This document shows, piece after piece, positions 7,429-11,228 of a stretch of DNA of 11,228 bases. Source of the stretch: Phlegmacium glaucopus. Lineage: Eukaryota; Basidiomycota; Agaricomycetes; Agaricales; Cortinariaceae. Both the position numbers and the translations under genes were made by a program. Numbering within the stretch: the stretch's first letter is position 1; every line of letters starts with the position of its first letter. The stretch spans positions 175,895 to 187,122 of the forward strand of contig MU130495.1 in assembly GCA_015039465.1 (NCBI GenBank). Reading direction: 5' to 3'. The notes beneath the pieces are model-generated. The model searched no databases. It was not told the DNA's origin and was given only the letters and a program-made list of their open reading frames with translations.

Positions 7429-8085
7429 GCCATTATAATGCAAGATTCAGTGTAATTGTCGACGAGTAGTAATGCAATATCAACTGTAGCTATCAGCACC
7501 TGTATTGCAGCAATATTAGTGTAGTAGGTTAGGTAGTTGTGCATCATCCCTTCAAGTAAGTGATGCATGACTTACTGCAGCTGCTCCATCCCCATCATGA
7601 TTCTGCCTTGCCATTTGATGCGCTTGTGTCCACAAATAGCTTCTCTATAAATAGCATTACTGTAAGAAGGATAGATGCTACGAGTTCAGATGCCACAGAT
7701 ATCAAGAGATGACCAAACGATGGGTTAAGCTGATATCACTACAGCTTAACTCTTGTTACGGTTATCTAACAGGTTTGAACTTCTTATTTCTTAATAGTAC
7801 GACTTTAGTACTTGTTTATAAGAAAGAAGGGAAGATGATATTTTTATGCTTTATTCTACTGCTTTTATACTAAATACGAGACAATGCGAGCCACAGTCCA
7901 AGCAGGCCACTCGCAGGGTGGCTTTGAAGATAACTAAATTGAGACGGGCAAAGTGATGCGAAAGTTCGTTGTGATGAGAGTCACGTGCCGTGATGCTTGT
8001 AATCCGTATTCGGGAATTCTCCATTCCTTACATTACCAGATGAATCAAGCCAGAACTGTGAACCAACTGGCAGTTTGTGCCCAGT
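7429..8085. other. Non-coding spacer
   Basis: No open frame of note, no RNA gene recognised. Scattered single copies of the downstream motif occur (tgatgcatga at about 7560). An AT-rich stretch lies at 7780-7880 and a GC-richer one at 7880-8010, neither with a recognised function. Confidence 0.45.
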
Positions 8086-9340
8086 ACTTAATGCATTACT
8101 GTCGTTGAAAGATGTAGCAGGAAACTCAGATGCTCCACCTTTTATCTTTGAATTAGTAATTATTCATTGAGCCGAGAGCCCAGCTGATAATTTATTAACT
8201 ATGGCAGCTATTTGTATCCACTTGCTAGTCAAGCTGGTGTTGCAGGACTCGGAGGCAGGAGACATCTGGTATTAATGGTTGGGGTTCCTATTACATTCAA
8301 AATAACTTGCAGTAATGCATTACTCGCTTCATGAGAGTTGAGACCTGTGATGCATCACTACCCATCCTTCCTCATTAATGCATCACTATCACCCTCCTTC
8401 AGTTGGTAATGCATCGCTTGGTTCACAAGCCTCAAGGCCTGTGATGCATCACTACCTGTCTTTCCTCATTGATGCATCACTATCACCCTACATCAGTTGG
8501 TAATGCATCACTTGCTTCACAAGCCTCAAGGCCTGCAATGCATCACTCACTCTCAGAGAGCTGTGATGCATCACTGCCTGCCTTTCCTCATTGATGCATC
8601 ACTTATCACCCTCCTTCAGTTGGTAACACATCACTTGATTCACAAGCCTCGAGGCCTGCCATGATGCATCACTACCTGCCTTTCCTCATGATGCATCACG
8701 ATTGCCCTCCTTTAGTTGGTAATGCATCACTTGCTTCACCATTCATGAACCTCAAAACCTGTGATGCATTACTTGTGAGGCAATTGCTACCACATTTCTT
8801 TAGTTGGTAATACTAATTTATAAGTCTGTTAAATAAATTATATACTAGTAATTTGTGAGGCCTTGGATAATGTACTACTTATTCACTAGCAGGAAGACTC
8901 AAGAGCCTTTGTGCACCACTACCTGCCTTTCCTTGTTGGTGATTCATCACAATCACCATCCTTTTGTCAGTAATGCATTACTTTACAAGTCTGTTCAATA
9001 ATGCAATATTTGCTTCATGGGACTTGTCACTTGTCACTCTGAATCAAGACTTGCGATGCATTACTTAATTACTGATTTCCAGGTCTGTCAAATAAATTAT
9101 AATGCATTACTCGCTTCCTGAGGTCTGTAATGCACCACTTATTCAGGAAGAGTTGTGATGCATTATTTACCTTGTGAGACCCGCAAATTTGTGCATCAGT
9201 GCATGATATCACTCTCCTTTAGCCAGTAATTACTAATTTACAAGTTTGTGAGACCCAAAAACTGTGCATCACTGTTCTCAAATCTGATGAATAAAATATC
9301 TTATGTTGTGAGACATGCAATGCATCACTTGTCTCAGACA
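8086..9340. repeat. ATGCAT-centred palindrome array with 94-bp higher-order repeat
   Basis: ATGCAT occurs about twenty times in 1.25 kb, mostly as the 12-base palindrome GTGATGCATCAC or its variant GTAATGCATTAC. In 8344-8757 the sites are embedded in a tandem repeat: units at 8344-8437, 8438-8531 and 8561-8654 are each 94 bases, and 8655-8757 is 103 bases. A unit holds about three sites, with tttcctcatt and ttcagttggt between them and acaagcctcaagg at the end. A 29-base partial unit (8532-8560) lies between the second and third. From 8758 to 9340 the order decays but the palindromes persist. No protein is encoded. Possible roles are a satellite, subterminal repeats of a DNA transposon, or a dimer-binding array. 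Confidence 0.85.
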
Positions 9341-9357
9341 GCTGGGATGGATTAAAC

Positions 9358-9430
9358 TATTTGGCAACCCCCCTTGTCGGCAGAAACCCCAGGGTTGCCA
9401 AATAACTAATTTGGCAACCTCGGTTGCTAA
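9358..9430. repeat. Two hairpins sharing TTTGGCAACC
   Basis: TATTTGGCAACCC (9358-9370) has a perfect inverted partner at 9392-9404, with a 21-base loop. A second, tighter hairpin follows: TTGGCAACC (9411-9419), two bases, then GGTTGCTAA (9422-9430), with one mismatch. The shared stem suggests transposon termini or a small foldback repeat. The block ends where the mirrored segment begins. Confidence 0.7.
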
Positions 9431-11228
9431 GATTTGTATGAATGTTCGGTAGTTAAATGTACGCCACAAGCTTGTTTACCCGCGCACCTTCAGCTCTTGG
9501 CCTACTTGTTCCACTAACCACCTGGCTTCTTCCGTGACTATGTCGAGAAGGTACCCGAATTACTTGCATGCTTACCAGTCTCACGTGTCCTCTACTATGC
9601 ACGGGCACTTCACTCAAATAAAACGAACTCTCAGCAGACTCAGACGAGGACTAGATAAAATAAAACTTTACATCAGTAGCGCGGCAGTCGTGGGTAGCTC
9701 ATAACTCAGCTAAAAAGGACCCGGTAACTCACAGTAAGCGGTCAAACAGTCCGGAAAACGAGAGGTTTGTACGAAGTTTGTTTACCTTGAATCACACAAG
9801 ATAAGCCAGTTTCGCGAAGTCGACGGACTACCTCACGTACTAACCCACTCAAAGTTTAGTAACAGAACGATAATTCTAACACGATTACATGGCCTAATTA
9901 CTTGTCTTGCTCATGCGTTAACGACAACCAGGTTGTCAGCCGATATGAACCCTCCCGTCGCTTCTTTGCCACTGAAAAAAATTAAAACCGTTCACTCAAA
10001 AGACTGTCATTAGGAGCATCGCGTACGATTTGTGGAAGCTTTTGCTGTTGAGAGTGTAAAGGTGGTTCACCAACGAAGCGAACTAGTTTCCATCTCCAGA
10101 AGTCCAGTTCGTGGATGAAACACAATGCGTGTTGCCGTGTCTACGGAAGGTATACGAACGTGAGGAAAGCTTGTTGTTAATGTATACACTGACAACATAC
10201 CCTTACTTAGAACCCTAGGGGACAGCAGTGATAAAAACGTGGAACTCACGTGACTTCTTGGAGTTCAAGTTGTAACCACAGTAAGCGCGTGCCATTCGTG
10301 TTGGTCGTTGATCCTAATATAGATGTCATTTTACGACTGTAAGCTTGTATGTTCCACCATGGTTCTATTTTTAGAGTTGTGAGTTTTACAGGGAGAGCAT
10401 GGACGGGCACTCCCGGTCCACGCTGCTGACCTGCAACTCTAAGGATGGTGTGTCGTTCGGCAGGCCTAGGGGCGTTTGGGTGATCTTGACGGTGTGCGGT
10501 CGTGCGGTCGTGGCGGAGGTTACGTTTGGTAGGGGCGAGCTTGTCATAAGGTGCTTCGTTTGCGTCGCGACCGCGGTGACTGGTTACCCTATGTCTGGGT
10601 TCTTGTTGAGCTACTCGACGAGCTACTAGACTTACTTAACGCCATGCAATCTGTTGGGAGTTAAAACCATAACCATACAAATGAATGGAGCTGCTGGACT
10701 ATTGGAATCACTTAGAGTTGCTGCTCGACGGCTTCTCCCCGCTAATGTGCTAGGTGGACAGAACTTGGGTTTCCCTGCCGGCGCACTTTTTGTCTAATGA
10801 CCACGAGAGCTCCCAGGTAGTTCTCCTCCCCCCCGATTCTCATGCAACGCCCCTTCACCACGTCATGAGCCGTCCTTTACACCTCACACGTCCGTCGGTC
10901 CAGTATGTTCTCGTTTAACGGGAGAACATGGTGGAATTGGCCGTTGTTGATGCACAACACTTAATCTCTATTCTGTTAATGTAGTTGGTTAAAGTGCATG
11001 GTAAAAGAATTAGTTGCACGGGTCGTCTGAACATGGTATCCAAAAACTCCCTTCTCTACCCGACACTACAACTTCTATAGCACCCGTAGCACAAGTTTGA
11101 CCAGAAGTGGCGATAGCTTTCTTTACGTGAACGCGCGACGACAGCCTGACAAACGACAGCCTAAAAAGTACGGGGCAAGTGCGCAAGTGCACGGTTAGCC
11201 GTACGGCCCAATCAGCATCGCCTCAAAA
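9431..11228. other. Mirror-image segment: reversed but not complemented sequence
   Basis: On both true strands this segment lacks coding signal beyond short chance frames. Complementing each base while keeping left-to-right order reveals an excellent gene model (next entry). Equivalently, the printed text is a real sequence written backwards. The left border lies between about 9405 and 9446: the hairpins before it read normally, and the first mirrored exon is already open at 9446. The right border is outside the window. Because inversion in DNA always swaps strands, this is best explained as an error or deliberate edit in the sequence text. In the mirrored sense, 10939-11228 would be 3' flank, with ctgtcgga repeated at about 11140 and 11154 and no further gene. 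Confidence 0.9.
9446..10938. CDS. MULE-family transposase, C-terminal part with SWIM zinc finger, readable only in the mirrored sense
   Basis: All statements refer to the base-by-base complement read left to right. Exons: 9446-9610 (left edge open), 9675-9845, 9907-9969, 10021-10292, 10355-10642, 10710-10938, ending in TAA; 395 codons before the stop. The five introns (64, 61, 51, 62 and 67 nt) are all GT-AG, with CTRAY at 9649, 9883, 10002, 10335 and 10697, and phases agree. Residues 1-25 hold FTCGVRTNGRVEVENRMNK, the block after the DDE core in MULE transposases. A SWIM finger follows (CDC at about residue 189, then CRH; 10186-10230), then GVIRARWYQD, a proline-rich linker, NPKGRPR and a CX2CX4HX4C knuckle (10879-10920). 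Such proteins bind transposon ends and cut DNA. The DDE catalytic part is absent. Neither real strand encodes this protein as printed. Confidence 0.85.

Noticed and set aside
8344..8757. CRISPR array
   Set aside because: Repeats are palindromic sites within 94-bp tandem units; the spacers are themselves repeated, not unique, and the context is eukaryotic.
10399..10629. 76-codon plus-strand open frame
   Set aside because: It is a by-product of GC-rich exon 5 of the mirrored transposase; its translation has no domain-like pattern. The same applies to frames at 10067-10249 and 11010-11192.

Overview
The window looks like accessory, transposon-rich DNA from a filamentous fungus, most likely a mushroom-forming basidiomycete. 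The grounds are a Ty3/gypsy element with basidiomycete-like pol motifs, 50-70 nt introns with CTRAY branch points, and a MULE-type SWIM transposase. The clade is inferred from protein style, not from a search. I see no intact host gene, tRNA, rRNA or CRISPR array.

Layout: (i) 388-5373 is a decayed Ty3/gypsy retrotransposon on the minus strand: one LTR (4801-5373), gag, protease, RT and the start of RNase H; the rest lies beyond the left edge. It carries several frameshifts and at least one in-frame stop. (ii) It is broken by two copies of one non-coding repeat, in opposite orientations. One (1705-3061, plus) sits between protease and RT and can be bounded exactly, because the pol reading frame closes across it through a 5-bp duplication. 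The other (1-387, minus, running off the window) cuts RNase H. (iii) 5374-6175 holds a duplicated intron/exon-like module and a minisatellite, the latter split by a 305-bp hairpin MITE with TA target sites. (iv) 6176-7440 is AT-rich and holds a 31-bp triplicate, a TGAAC/GTTCA palindrome cluster and a doubtful broken coding stretch. (v) 7441-9340 contains an array of ATGCAT-centred palindromes on a 94-bp period. (vi) 9358-9430 has two related hairpins.

The most important observation is region (vii), from about 9431 to the window end. No coding signal exists here on either real strand. If the text is complemented WITHOUT being reversed, it reads as a clean six-exon 3' part of a MULE-family transposase: five GT-AG introns (51-67 nt), each with a CTRAY branch site, all phases agreeing, a SWIM zinc finger, a C-terminal zinc knuckle and a stop codon. 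DNA inversion always yields the reverse complement, so no known biological process makes such a mirror sequence. I interpret it as a text- or assembly-level reversal of a real locus, not a new system. Forward-strand annotations in 9431-11228 should not be trusted.

The genes do not form a working system. The window is a nest of dead mobile elements with CpG-to-TpG/CpA decay typical of methylated fungal repeats, joined to a mirrored piece of another transposon.
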